Source: Amborella trichopoda (lineage: Eukaryota > Streptophyta > Magnoliopsida > Amborellales > Amborellaceae). From it: a stretch of DNA of 64,000 bases. The notes beneath the pieces were generated by a model. The model saw only the letters and a program-made list of their open reading frames with translations, did no database searches and was not told the origin of the DNA. Both the position numbers and the translations under genes were made by a program. Below are positions 1-11,771 of this stretch, one piece after another (position 1 is the first letter of the stretch; each line of letters starts with the position of its first letter). The DNA lies in NCBI RefSeq assembly GCF_000471905.2, contig NW_006494789.1, positions 3,276,294 to 3,340,293 on the forward strand, in the 5' to 3' direction.

Positions 1-1241
1 CTTTTTCCGTGCTCTTCTTTCTTTTCTTTATTCACCCATGGCAGAGTTCTTACAGGGTGTAATGTCTTCTTGTTTCTGAGACATAAACAGTGAGTTGGGC
101 CTTAACCTGAATGGCGGGTCAGGCCTTTGTCAAAACTCTGTCATCTCTCTTGTGTCCCAGACGACGAAGTTCATTACCGTTTTTTCTCTCTTTCGTCTCT
201 CTTGTTCTCAGACGACAAAGTCCATTGTCGTCTGTGCTACACCTCATGTCTCCTTCTAACATAGCCGGCGAAGGCTCAACGCTGTCTATGTTTTCTTTTT
301 CCACTTCTTCTACCACAGCCGGCGAAGGCTTAGTGCCGCCTGTCTTCTCTCCCCTTTCTTCTAACACAACTGATACAAGCCTATTACCACCTGTGTTCCT
401 TCTCTCTCTCTTTTCTATCACAGATGGGAGAAGCACATCGCCGCCTGTGTTCTTTTTCTTTCTTCTCTCTTTAAGTCATAGCCGACAGAGGACCATCGCT
501 GCTTAAGTCTCATCCCCCTCTTTCTTCTGTCATAGCCAGTGCAAGCACATTGTTGCCTGTGTTTCTTCCTCACTCACGTCGTAGTCCGCGCAAGTCATCG
601 TTGTTTGAGCCTTCTCTCTCCCCATCTCATTTCCATCTGGGTCTTTCTTCCTCTTCCTACTCTTTCTTACTTCTTCTCCTTGCTTTTCTCTAGCTATCGT
701 GTCAAGCTGGTTAGTTTTGAAACTGTCGTCTAACAGTAATTCTGTTGAGCCGGTCAGAGTTACCGAGCTCGTTTTAATACCACGCTGGGTCAATTACCTA
801 CTAGTTTAGTCACTCTCACCGCCTGGTCAAATTCTTCTCACCCTAATCTTAATTCTCTCATTCTTCTTTTCTTCTTTTCGAATATGCACACCTGTGTACG
901 TTCGCCCAAAGGCAAGGTGGGGTCCATTGACCCACTTGCTTTATAACATTTTCCATATTTGTGTAATTGCAGAAATAGGAGAATACATGCCAAGGGAGGT
1001 GATTTCGAACCAATTTTACTATTGGGGGACTTTCTTTGTGATCTAAGAGGGCACCCACATGAGCCAGTTCGAGTAAGTCTCGAACCTACCTTAAATTCCT
1101 CTCCCATTGGTTGGTCCACTTGCCTTTGCTCCTGAGCAAGGTTCCCGAGAGAGCGATCTCAAGTCTTGGGTTCCCTTGAAACCCAAGACGCATGCCGCCA
1201 GATCATCGGGATCCAAAGAGCGAGATCGATGCACTTAACCA
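1..1241 (+). repeat. 3' part of a plus-strand family LTR (L7), cut by the window edge
   Basis: The reverse complement matches the first part of the minus-strand LTRs at 26203, 30605, 43404 and 59077. Shared blocks include the strings around GATCTAAGAGGGC (near 1040), GAGAGAGCGATCTC (near 1150) and the terminal CTTAACCA. It ends in CA at 1240-1241. The next bases do not resemble the primer site seen after the L6 LTR, so this is a 3' LTR or a solo LTR. Its start lies left of the window. Confidence 0.8.
110..570 (+). repeat. LTR-internal satellite in L7
   Basis: About nine degenerate copies of a roughly 50-55 bp unit. Each has a pyrimidine-rich stretch (TCTTCTTCTCTC type) and a core like CATAGCCGGCGAAGGCT. 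The core is the reverse complement of the AGGCTTCACCGACTG core in the other LTRs. Open frames across it only reflect the repeat. Confidence 0.75.
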
Positions 1242-1257
1242 ACGGTCTATGCCAGTC

Positions 1258-2818
1258 TGTTGGGAAAAACCCATGTTACCTGGGCATAAAGTATAAACCG
1301 ATGAGGGTTTTAATGTGTCAGCCCTTAATGAGGTTGGAGTATGCCCGGATGAGTGAGCCAAGGGACTGTTTCACCCTTGTGTGTGATGGTGGCATGTAAG
1401 GACGAGGGCCAAAGCCTCATCCACATATCATCACACAATATATATATTGATAGACTGTTTTGTGAAAGCAAGCTACCTTTTCAGAGTGAAACGTATGCAT
1501 GTACGAGAGATACCTCTATGCATCATAGGAGTTGTGGCCACATCAGCTTTAGGCGACATTAACTCGTCTCTAGGGGAGGACCTGTAATCCACAAACTGGG
1601 ATCGCAACCCTTAGCTCATCAGCTAGATTTTGGTGACCCACTAATGAGCCCCTGCTTAGACTATGGGTCATGGGTAACACTGGGTCGGTCGGATAAAGCA
1701 AGTGTGGTCTGTAGTCCATAGTTGAAGGTGGAGTGTCACATGATTGTTGATTCAATATGGAACCTTTTCTGATCAAATTAATTTGTTTTATCATGGAAAT
1801 TATTTTATAATTATTATTTGAATATTTATGAACCCCGGAATATTTTATTGATAATTTTTGGATTTATAAATTAAAGATATTAATTTTACAATTCTTTAAA
1901 TATTCAAATAATATCCTAAAGAAATTATTTTATTAATTTTAAAATATCTAAAAGTTCATGGGGGCCCATTGTGCACATGAGCCCGACATATTTCTAGAAG
2001 GTGGGGCCCATGAGTCCCCCTCATGGGTGCCATGCCCCACCCTCTTTGGATGCTATTTTAATTTTGGTAATGGTCAATTATGACTGTGGTCAATTGATAG
2101 ATATGACTTGGAAATATATTGACCATATATTTACTTGATATAAATTTGAAAGATTTTGTGAATGTATGAGAAGACTTGTGTTATTTTATGGTATACACAA
2201 TATTTTGATTGGATTTAATTGATTTAATTTGTATTGATGGGAAAATAGTTTAGAAAAAGGGGATAAAGGTTTATGCACCTTCCATAATGTTGATGGCCTA
2301 TATATGGAATGGATGGCTCAGATCTCTCACCCCACAAGTCACCCTTGATCGACGGTCAATGTTTAATCTCACTTAAGATGCAAACTATATGAAACTGTAA
2401 ACCTAAAATTGTTCGATAAATAGATGACCTCCCCTCCTCTTTCTCTACACATCTCTCCCTTCTCTCTCTTCTCTCGCTCTCTAAGGGGCATGCCTCGCTC
2501 TCTCTCCTCTCTCTCTAAATTCTTATCTCTCCTAGCTCATAAAGGGGGCACGCCCAACCTTAGGATTTATCCCACTCTCTCTCATCTCATTAAACTAAAA
2601 GGTTGGGTAGTAGAGGATATGTTAAACTTGGTCTTGGGGGTTGGGACCTAGGTTCTAAGCTAGATGATTAAAAGGGAGTTCTAAAGGTTCCACAGAGTAG
2701 TTTGGCCTAAACTCGCCTTCCTGGTTGAGATTGAAGCTAGATCGTCAATCCCACGCTCTCAGATGGTGGTGACTCAGTGTGGGGTGTAGTAAGCCTAGTT
2801 GAAGTAATCGTCGACACA
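1258..2818 (+). repeat. possible solo LTR of an unrelated element
   Basis: The block begins TGTTGGGAAAA, ends GTCGACACA, and has a TATA-like CTATATATGG near 2289 followed by a CT-rich leader. That fits the size and layout of a Ty1/copia-type LTR. No primer site follows the right edge. The flanking pentamers (CAGTC and GTTTA) do not form a target duplication, so both edges and the class are tentative. It is unlike the main LTR family here. Confidence 0.35.
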
Positions 2819-3759
2819 GTTTACTTTTATTTTTTTGCCATCTTATCTTTATAATTTCAAGCATAGCGCATAGTTAATTCAATGGCATCAAGTTTCAAGA
2901 TCTTGGTTTTACCATTTTGTTGATTTTATTTTGAAGTATATGTTCTTGTAATAAGACCACCTGTAAGTGATCATTTTCCAAAACAAATCGATGAAAAAAA
3001 AAATTCCCCCGTAAAAGATTACATTGGTCTTTCTTTCAGTCTCCTACAGCTTCTATAAAATTAGGACACCTTCTTATTTTTACGTCGCGTGTCCACCCTT
3101 TAACTCTGGCTTAATATTTTCGTGATACATTTTCATCCCTTAACTCTTGCTTAATAATGTTGTATAGATAAAAACAAATAGTACACAATGCAAAAATTAA
3201 GTTTTTTTTTAATTTTTAGAGTCCGGGTCTTAATGAAATGAAACCCAGTCATAGACCCAAATCGTCCAAGTCACTTGGACTGAGAACCAGGTCCTAGTCC
3301 CTGTGGAACCTTAGTAGCCCAGTGTGGGTCATGGGCTGACCAGAACCCAACTCAAGCCATTGACGCCCCTCATATCGTTAGTGGTGCAACGGGTTGGATC
3401 CAGCTAGACCTGGACTCGAACCCGGACTCGGACCCGAAGTAACCTATGTGTACCCGGACCCAGACCCGTACTGTACAGGTCAATGTTTACCCTACCCAGA
3501 CTGGTACCCAAGTAATTTTGGACCCAAGACCCATAACCATACCCTACATTGGACCTATTAAACAACTTTGTGCATGTTGACCTAGCCCGAGAATATGAAA
3601 TCACCCCAAAAATGATGAAAAAAATTATGTTTTATGGTAAAAATGGTTTTAAAAAATCTTCCTTCATTTTCCATGCATAGAAAATAATCCTTAGATTCCA
3701 TAAAACCTTTAACCATATTTTATGATGCTTAAGTATATAAATCTCACTTGACTTATCAG
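2819..3759. other. unassigned AT-rich stretch with a GGACCCG-type repeat
   Basis: No credible gene. The middle (about 3390-3560) is enriched in short ACCCGGACCCG-type runs, which read on the minus strand as GGGTCCGGGT. The rest is AT-rich with homopolymer runs. I see no match to other parts of the window. Confidence 0.5.
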
Positions 3760-4115
3760 GAGGTCGAAATTTACAGCAACTTTATCGACGTCATGTATTA
3801 AATCTGACCGTTCATCACGCACGGGGTTCTGATCAATGGTAGCCCTAGAATTTCGTACACGATGGAACTGGTTGCGCATAAATCTGATGTGCGAGCGTTG
3901 TGCTATGGTCGCTCGAACGTGACGTGTCGCTGTTGAATTTCCTGTAACTTTTACCACGAATTGCGAACTTCTCTCTAGCTTTTCTTCCTGCTCGGGCGTC
4001 GCCACAGAGCTTGCCACATATCAAAACGATTTTCTTGTCGAGATGAACACGCTCGTAAAATTTGAAAGTGATCCGTCTCGAAATGAGGGAGATATATTTC
4101 CCAGAAGTCACTTTG
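3760..4115 (-). repeat. fragment of a family LTR U3, minus orientation
   Basis: Colinear with 45640-45955 in LTR L4 and with 13610-13930 in L1. Shared stretches include CTGACCGTTCATCA, the GATGAACACGCTCG-like block and TTCTCTCTAGCTTTTC. It lies just left of L6, which runs the opposite way. It is an old LTR scrap with no boundary of its own. Confidence 0.65.
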
Positions 4116-4401
4116 AACCGCAGTTTTTAGGAAAAATAAACATTTTAGAGACAAAAAATCTTTTCTTTAATAGATAATCAAATAATAAAAAAAATTCCTA
4201 TTCAAAAGGATTTCTTGATATGGTTTCAAAAAAATAAACAAATAACCTTTAGTTGTAAGGAAATAAAAAAACAGAAGACATCAAATAACCATCATTTTTT
4301 TAAATCAGTTACTATGGATTTTATTCACCCATGAACGATTACAAGGAGGTTCAACAAGAAAATTATGTAATCACCAATGAATATTGGTGCACACCACCCT
4401 T
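4116..4401. other. AT-rich spacer left of L6
   Basis: Low-complexity A/T runs with no reading frame of interest. It ends where the LTR terminus TGTTTGAAG begins. The five bases before the LTR are CCCTT. The partner end of element D is not in the window, so a target duplication cannot be tested. Confidence 0.5.
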
Positions 4402-7253
4402 TGTTTGAAGACATTTTTTAGCACCGTGGTCCCTGATGAAGAAGAAGGGAGAAGCCAGTCAATAAAGCCTGACAAACAGTGGAACTTTTGACAGTCTCAG
4501 AATGGCCCCAAAACATGTTGAGATCATTCTAAGGACCTCAAAAAGTCTCCTTCCAAGTTTCGTCGCAATCCATTATGTCTAAGGCAGTGCAGACTGAGAA
4601 ACAATTTCGGCAAAATTAGTCTCTAGCGCCCTAAACGGATTCCCGAAACTAGAACTATATTTTTGGTGTGTCAAATTACTATGGGACCACTGCCATTGGA
4701 TCCGACATGGTTGAAAATCCCTGGGGTCAAATTTCAGCTTGAACGGACACTCTAGAAAGAAGTTATGCTTAAAAGATCGAAACAGGAGGAGCCGCACATT
4801 ATTCCCGTGTGCCCACCCTGCAACTAAACTTCAGTAAAGGGACAATCACAAATAGTGACTTGCGATGGCCATATCTCATTCGTCCCAAGTCAGATGACAC
4901 TCAAATTTGGTGAGCATATTCCTCTCGTCAAGACGAGCATTTCGATATGTGGCACACCCGCGAAAACACCTGAGCACGGAGAAAAGCTAGAGAGAAGTTA
5001 CCGATCCATGAAGAAAGTTATGGGAAAATCAGCAGTGACATGCCTTGCTCGAACGGTCGAATCATGACCCTCGCGACCCTAATCGATGTAAGACCAGTCA
5101 CTGGTCTAAACCCTGTGCATGATAAACAACCAGATTTTGCACACAAAGTCGATGAAGTGACAAAATTTTGATGCCAGAATTCCAGATTTCGACCAAAATT
5201 CCAAAGTTACGAAATCTTTTTCCAGACACGAAATCGAGCTGCATTTGTTGTCACACGACCGTGACGACATGATCAGTGTGATCCATTGAAGAAATCACGG
5301 AAAAACATTAAGAAACGAGCAAACTATCGATCCAAAGTTTGCAACATTCATCCAAATTTCAAGTCACATGATCGTGAACACAATATATGGCTCGAAGCTG
5401 GTATCAAATCGATCGCCATGTCGAGTCCTATAAGAAAACAATCATCTTTTGGACAAACAGGCAATAGAGCAACTCCGGATCATCCATGAAAGATCATGCA
5501 CATTCTAGGGCAGTAGCAGAGACTGTTCTAGAATTGTCAGGAAGGGGTAAATCTGTCATTTTGCACCCTATTTTCATATTTTATTGAATTCAATTAAATC
5601 TTAATTTTCAGCAATTAGGTTTAATTTTGATCAATCCACCCATGTTTGGGTAAAATCTATGTATATCACGCACTCTCATTGTACAAGAACTGAACTTTGC
5701 TTAATAAAATCTCCATCTTTCTCATTATTGGGTCACGACTTGAGAGAGAGAGGAAGGAGAGATAAACTTTTGGATCGGTACCTCTTAGCTTAAGGTAAAT
5801 ATCTTTCTCTCTCTTCTCTTCTTTCTTCTCTTCTTCTCTCTTCTTATCTTTCTTCTTCTTCGTATAGCTTTTCTCAGAGGCCATGAGCGACAGTGGCAAT
5901 GCCGCACATGCCTCTTTCTTTCTTTCTTTATCCCCCCCTTTGGTTCCACAGGTCGTGCATGGTAATGGCAGCACCATGCCGAGCTTCTTTCTCCCTCTCT
6001 TCGGTCGTCTTTGTCTCTCAGCGAGGAGTGCAGACGGAGGTGCCTATAGCAGCCTGCGAGGATCTCACTCTGTTGCGCGCCTATCATAGATGGCGATGCC
6101 TATCGCCGACCGCGAAGGGTCGCAGTAATACCCATCGCCGTCCGCTAGCCTCTTTCTTGTGCTCGGTGCCTATCGCCGTGCGTAGGATTCTTTTGCACGT
6201 GAGGCACCTATCGCTATCTGCGAGCTTCCTTCGTGCAGTCGAAGCCTATTGTCGTGTGCTTGCTTCTCTTGCATCCCACGTCTAATGTCGTGTGCTGCGT
6301 CAAGGAACTATCGTCGCGCGCTTTACAAGAGTCTATCGTCGTGGGCTTCATAAGGAGCCATCGCCACCCATGAAGGGGTTTGCTGCCTCCTCATGTTGCT
6401 AGTGGTGATGCCTAGAGCCGTCTTTAGTTCACTGCTCACCCTTTGACAGTGAGCAATAGTGTCAGTGCCGTCCACAGACCACGACACTGTTACTCCACAG
6501 CTGCAGGTGGCGATGTCTAACACCATCGGGACCCCATCTCTTCATCATCTCACGCCTTCTCTTAATTCTCATCCCTTCTCACTTGGCTGAGCGTAGACTC
6601 AGTCTAGCACTACCATAGCAGTCTAGATGTCGAGCAGTATTGTCGTCGTGCTGGTCCTGAGTACCATGCCCATCTTGCTGCCACACCAGAGTAGGACCAG
6701 CATATCGAACTCGATTTCAAGTAGTATTGCCGTCATGCTGGTCCTGAGTACCATGTCCATCTTGCTACCACTCCAAGTCAATCACTGGTCCAGCTATCAT
6801 GCTAGTCTCATCCTCTTATCAAGTTATCCTCTCTTTTCTCTCTTTATTCAAACTCTCTTCTTCATCACCCCAACTTCTCACGAATGTGCATTGCCCTAAG
6901 ACAAGGGTGGGTCCTTCGACCCACTTGTCTTGCAAGTTAACCATGCTAGTGTTGTGCAGAAAACAAGGAGATTGCAGGTCAAGGGAGGCGATTTCAAACA
7001 TGCTGAAGCAGTTGGGGGGCTTTTCATCGTGATCTAAGAGGGCGAACACGCGAGTCATCGTGAGTAAGTCACGAACCCAAGTTAGGTTGGTCCTCACCTC
7101 ACATTCAATTCCTCTCTCACCAGTTGAACACCTACCCTTGATCTGTGAATGAGGATCCCGAGAGAGCGATCTCATGTCCCGAATCTTTTGAGCCCAAGAC
7201 ACGTGTCACCCGATCACTTAAATCCAGAGAGGCAAGATCGAGGCATCTAACCA
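4402..7253 (+). repeat. 5' LTR of element D (L6)
   Basis: Runs from TGTTTGAAG to CATCTAACCA, 2852 bp. The start is the reverse complement of the right ends of L2 and L5. The region 4402-5660 matches the U3 of the other LTRs inverted, and a TATA-like CTATGTATAT lies at 5658-5666. Satellite-type repeats occupy about 6040-6500, and an 85-bp-spaced duplication (CTGGTCCTGAGTACCATG) lies near 6650 and 6738. The last 300 bp carry the conserved block with GATCTAAGAGGGCG. Confidence 0.85.
6040..6500 (+). repeat. LTR-internal satellite in L6
   Basis: Around ten loose copies of a roughly 43-bp unit with core CCTATCGCCGTGCG or variants such as CTATTGTCGTGTGC. It sits where the other LTRs carry a different satellite, so the array sequence turned over between subfamilies. 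Confidence 0.7.
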
Positions 7254-7256
7254 GAT

Positions 7257-7274
7257 TAACGACTCCACTGGGGA
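7257..7274 (+). other. primer-binding site of element D (degenerate)
   Basis: TAACGACTCCACTGGGGA starts three bases after the LTR CA and differs by two bases from the TGGCGACTCCACTGGGGA of element B. Primer sites of this type pair with the 3' end of a tRNA. From memory, tRNA-Arg is the usual primer in Ogre-like elements. Confidence 0.75.
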
Positions 7275-7509
7275 CTTATTAGCCCTTCGTCGGTTTGCTC
7301 TTGCTTGATTAACATCACATTTTACTTTTTGCACTATATTTCATGGCATCTGGGTTGTTCAACCCGTTCATCCGAGTTGGCGATTTTCTCATCCTAACAC
7401 TCGTGACCGTCCCAGGGATGCGAGCTTCTCAAGCCCCGTTCCCTACACTCCTCTTGAGTCAGGATTCACAGTCCGGCTCCTAGGTTCTCTCCTAGATTAG
7501 TGTGAGAAA
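7275..7509 (+). other. leader of element D
   Basis: Follows the primer site with no frame of its own. It corresponds to 43150-43382 in B and 58850-59056 in C, which also carry a short untranslated stretch before ORF1. Confidence 0.5.
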
Positions 7510-8390
7510 GGACTTGAAGGTCCCTAGCTCTCCACTTCCTAGCCCTAGTGGACTCTCCACCAAGGCCTTTCGCATTGGTGGCACACATGCCACCACACAC
7601 AGCATGCACCCCGCTACTGGGAAGTCCTTTGCCGGTCATTATGTCGAGGTATGCTGAAAGGCTGCCTTGTCTACGTTCGCAAAAGGCAAGCAGGTTGTCA
7701 TCGCTCTTGAGAGTCACCGCAAGGTCACTCCCCATGCCCCTTCACCACGCTGAACCTCTATCCTTAGAGGCTCGGTACATAGAGGAGGAGATCATGCGGC
7801 TTCCACCTCTCGCACACTCTCGGGTCGAACCCTGCACATGCCATGCATTTGTTTTCCAGAACTCGAGGCAGTGCCAATTCTGTGTCAACTCGAGGACCAG
7901 AGGGTTGGCCACTTCGTCCTCCCTCTCAGCACACAAAGCTTCATCCTATGACAGACAAGCTCCCGCCTGAACCCTCACAGATACGAGCTCGTGAGTCTTG
8001 GCCTCCTAAGGTCGAACAAGCTGATTGCGCCAAGGTTGACCCCCAAGTTACTAGAACGGCTAACTCTATAGGTGCACACACACATAATTTGCAGGTTCCT
8101 CCTCCATCCCGACTCAGGCGAAGTGGTGAACTAGCTCCTTCTTCTGTCGCTCCTCTTTCGCCAGGCAAGCACCTCGATACCTGGTACTCGAAGGTTTTCC
8201 CTAAGAATACCATCTTGATCCAGCCACCCCAGGTGAGCCATACAGCCAGACCTCACAAGGGAGTTCGGGGCAAAGGCCTGACGGCAGATAGAAGTCTCCA
8301 GCCTCCAAGGCAGCAACCCAGGCTGCCTTCCATCCTTGGACCTCACTCTCTATTCCACCTGATAGACACAGCCCTCGCGTGCTCAAGATA
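7510..8390 (+). pseudogene. ORF1 of element D, upstream of gag
   Basis: Conceptual translation starts DLKVPSSP and keeps blocks seen in elements B and C: STKAF(R)IGGT, HSMHPA, GKSFAG and AKGKQ. Conservation at protein level between copies that differ in DNA suggests a real coding region, now with stops and frameshifts. Function unknown; no domain recognised. An extra ORF before gag is a feature of Ogre-type elements. The product is rich in Pro, Ser, His and Arg. Some forward frames here (for example 7843-8391) are shifted relative to this one. Confidence 0.5.
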
Positions 8391-8783
8391 AATGGGGCAA
8401 TCCAAGTCGTATGCTCGATTCTGGACTAAAATCTATTGTAGTCTCAGGATCACGTATAAGAAAGGCCTCTAACTCCTAACTAGAGAGGCCTTTAAGGCAA
8501 TTGAGGTTACCACTTTCGATGACCTCCTGCCTCACAATCCCTTCTTCGCTCTTCGGGTTCCTGAACCTAAACGAGAAGTACAAGACTGCTCGGTCGTCAC
8601 CGTCACAATAAAAGACCGAGCTGCGAAGAAATCACGGTCCCAAGATCATCAAGAAACGGTCCTCACACGGTCCGCGTACAAGGCTCGAGTCTAAACGGGG
8701 CATGCTGAGCCCCTACAGACTGCCTTGCCATGTACGACTTGCTAACCCCGGCAGCCCACTACTCCACTTGGCTCTGACCCTCC
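8391..8783 (+). other. ORF1-gag spacer of element D
   Basis: Decayed sequence homologous to 41900-42250 in B and 57480-57950 in C. It contains repeats of the ACGGTC.TAGGACCG type also present there. No intact frame; it may be the end of ORF1 or the start of gag. Confidence 0.4.
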
Positions 8784-10735
8784 AGAAGAAACGGTCAGCA
8801 TCATGGTGATCAATGAGCCAGATTATGCCCTAGAAAAGCGGATGAATAGGTAAAAGGTGATGATGTAGTCCATCCTCAAAAAGATGGATCGCCTGGAGGC
8901 CTCCCAAGCCCCTACTTCTTCTCCTCACCACGAGGCCAACTCCCAGCCTGGAGAGGACACAGCTCCCGGGCAAACTACCCCACCGGCCTCCCAAGGTAGC
9001 TCTCCCCACATGGTTTCGCAAACCGATATAGATGCCATGGTGACTCACAGTCTCAAGAATGAGGTCCCGGGCATGCAAGAGATGCCGCTCTCCCAAAATC
9101 TATATCCCTGGTCCTCCGAACTATCAAAAAGGGAAGCTCTCGTCGTTCAATGGTATCACGTCCCCGCACCAGTATACCGCTCACTTCCAAGCTACTTGTC
9201 GAGAGATGACAACTAATGGGTGACTCCTCCTTTGTCAGTTCGTCGAAACTCTCGAAGGGCTAGCCTTCCAATGGTATGCACGGCTGCCACCAAACTCGAT
9301 ACACACATGGTAGCAAATGGAGAGGTTGTTTTACCAGTGTTTCTATGAAGTCCAGAGAAACATGGAAACCATCAAACTCCTCACTCTGACTCAAGACCCT
9401 GGTGAGCCAGTTGATAAATTCATAGCCCGATGGAGAGAGCTGGCAACCTATCATGCCACTCCCATGATTGAAAGAGAAGCAATTCAAACTTGCATACGAA
9501 ATATGCTACCCGAGATTGCCCTGCATGTTGAGGCTTCCAATCCATCCTCCATGTCAAAGCTCATCTATAAAGTAGATCGTATGGAAGGTCTGTCTAAGCA
9601 CCATGGCAGATCTCATCAACAGTACTCTAGCTCAAGAAACAACTTAGGCAATGGCAATTCTCGCTCCAACAATCGGGGCAACCAACAAAAGGAGGTGATT
9701 AGTGCTGTTGTCACCGTGACTGACACCAAGAAAGCCGCCCCTCAAACCTTGGACCTCTTTAAGGCGTAGACACCTCAGGCTGGAGGCAAGCAGCAACAGT
9801 TCTATAACAAGGTCTCGCCTCCTAAGAGTGTAAATCAAAGAGATTATTGGATCCAGCATCAAAACAAGGTGTACCCCTTCGAGAAGATGTGGGTTCATGG
9901 GCTGCTTCGATTACTACTTGAGCAAAACATGGTCCAGCTGTCGGAGGTCAACACCCCAGAGCAAGGTGGATAGGAGACACATGAGAGGTACTGTGCCTAT
10001 CACAGAAGGCCATCCCACTCAAGAGTACTTTATGCTCAAAGACATTATCAAAGCCCTTATTAATAAGGGCCAGATAAAGCTTGAAAAGCTAAAGAAATCA
10101 TTCAGGGCAACTGAGGCTTCCCACATAGTGACAATCTAAGAGGATGATGAGGCACCCTCTGTCCTCCATGCACTATTCTTCGTAATGCTTGAAGGTCTCA
10201 TCACGCCAAAGCCGACAAGGCAGCCCAAGTTCCTGCCTCCAGTAACTAAAAATCTCTAGCGTCTGTATCATCTGATACGAGGCCATGACCTGAGCAAATG
10301 CATAGGCTTCCATGGGCTCTTGGCAAAAAAGATACAGCAGCACCAAGAAGTTCATGGTAACCCAGAAGGACGTCCTCAGATCCCTGCTCTACCAGTGTAA
10401 GCCCTCTTCGAGGTGATGCTCCAACAGGGTCTCATAACTCCCAAGCCCGTTAGACAACCTAAGCATCTTACCTAGGGTACACAAAATCTTTGGTGCCCAT
10501 ATCACTAGGTATGGGGCCATGATCTCTTGGAATGCTCTAGGTTCGAAGCTATAGTTGCTGAGAAGGTACAGAAAGGCCACATTGTCAGTTTCTTTCTCCC
10601 TGAACACTCCTAAGCTATTGCTCTTGTCCAAGAGGAAATCCCACTGCAAGTCCCCCATGGGCCTACATTGGACCCTTCAGAGCCCTCGACTTCTCAGCCC
10701 TTGGAAGTCTAAAACATCCCGGGCACTCGTCTAAT
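8784..10735 (+). pseudogene. gag: gag of element D, broken
   Basis: Capsid-like retrotransposon Gag. Early part: VSQTDIDAMVTHSLKN near 9023. Core: MERLFYQCFYEVQRN, then LTLTQDPGEPVDKFIARW from 9317 to about 9440, then a region ending MLPEIALHVEASNPSS, as in the plant Retrotrans_gag family. Three regions related to CX2HX4HX4C zinc knuckles follow: a decayed one (about 9985-10040, LKDIIKALINKGQIKL after it), a second near 10240-10300 and a third near 10470-10530. The last two lie in a duplicated segment starting LITPKP. Several stops replace Gln codons, for example CAA to TAA at about 10137. The start codon cannot be fixed. Confidence 0.85.
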
Positions 10736-10904
10736 ACGGGTGATGACACTAAAAGCACCCCCCAACGGTAAGAGCCGGGGCAAGACCTAAAACACCCACT
10801 GCACACGTCCCATTCTGATGATGACATAAAAAGCAACCCCAGACATTTTAACTCCACTTCTTCTTCTCGTCCCTCCCCCTCTATTTCCTTAAAAGGTGCA
10901 GGTC

Positions 10905-11771
10905 AGCAGTGTCCAAACTTCGACACTCTAAACAGAGAGCTCGAAGGAACCAACATCAGCAGCTTGTAGCCAAAGTGCCTAAGAAAGATGCTGGCCTAGG
11001 CGACTGGATTCTTGACAGTCACCGACGCCCTGACAGCCCGAGCCAAGTCCAAGCCATCTTTAAGTTCCTGTTCCAAGGAGGCCTCCCATATGGTGCAAAT
11101 CTTGGAAGTACCATCCAGCATGGGGCAACTGCGCCTACGATCAGGGAAGAAGCTACAGTCCACACCTCAAAAGTTCAAGGTCCTCATGTTTCTAGATCCT
11201 TCACGTTTCCCTAAACCTCAACCTCAAACTTCCACATCCCCAACACAAATCGTTATTACTTCCCCATTTGCCCGGACCGCACCGGCCGAACAACAAAGTC
11301 AGCCACTGTCACAAACCAAAACTCAACCAAAACATGCTCCTAAACCTACCCTACCACCCAAACCAGTGACTGCATCAAGAATATAGAAGGCTAACAAGGA
11401 TAAGGTGAAATATGATTTAATTGGGCATTTGAAAAAGCTTCTCGCCCTTCTAAGCATCTATGATGCCCTTATGTTGTCCAAAGACTATCGTATAGCCCTG
11501 GTTCAAGCCCTTTGTAACCCGGAAGGGTACAAGACTGAAGTCGAGCCTATTGAGGTGGACTCAGCCAACCTAGGTGGGTTCTTGGCAATCACATTTTTCG
11601 AATATGGCCTGCAGTTGGGAGGCAAATTTCACAATCACCCACACTTCGTGAATGGTGAATTACATGCTAGCCTTATCAATGAGATTATACTGAATAGAGG
11701 GTTAGCAGTCAACCTAATCCCAAGAAAGATCTTCACCTGACTTGGATTAGGATTTGACGACCTCACTCCTA
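10905..11771 (+). pseudogene. retropepsin region of element D, truncated
   Basis: Aspartic protease part of the polyprotein. A Pro/Gln-rich linker (11150-11390) precedes KYDLIGHLKKLLALLSIYDA, then GELHASLINEIILNRGLAVN and LIPRKIF. The catalytic motif, LDGGS in B and E, reads LNRGL, so the aspartate is lost. A stop follows KIFT, and the frame ends at 11771 just after a DDLTPT-like segment, at the junction with L1. The remaining third, including the LGRPWL motif, is missing. Confidence 0.8.

Larger units (their letters stand above)
4402..11771 (+). mobile_element. element D: truncated gag-pro LTR retrotransposon, plus strand
   Basis: Contains a complete 5' LTR (4402-7253), a degenerate primer site, ORF1, gag and the first half of the protease. 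It stops abruptly at 11771, where the sequence passes into the truncated end of the minus-strand LTR L1. The antisense PMD gene and the 3' LTR are missing. D and E share an LTR subtype (GTGGCAGTGCCGTGCATG-like repeats in L6 and L1) and a duplicated gag zinc knuckle, so D is closest to E. Confidence 0.8.

Noticed and set aside
10389-10658. 89-codon minus-strand frame with apparent similarity to a plus-strand frame at 25.9 kb
   Set aside because: Both are antisense shadows of the duplicated gag zinc-knuckle segment; the gag strand explains the conservation.
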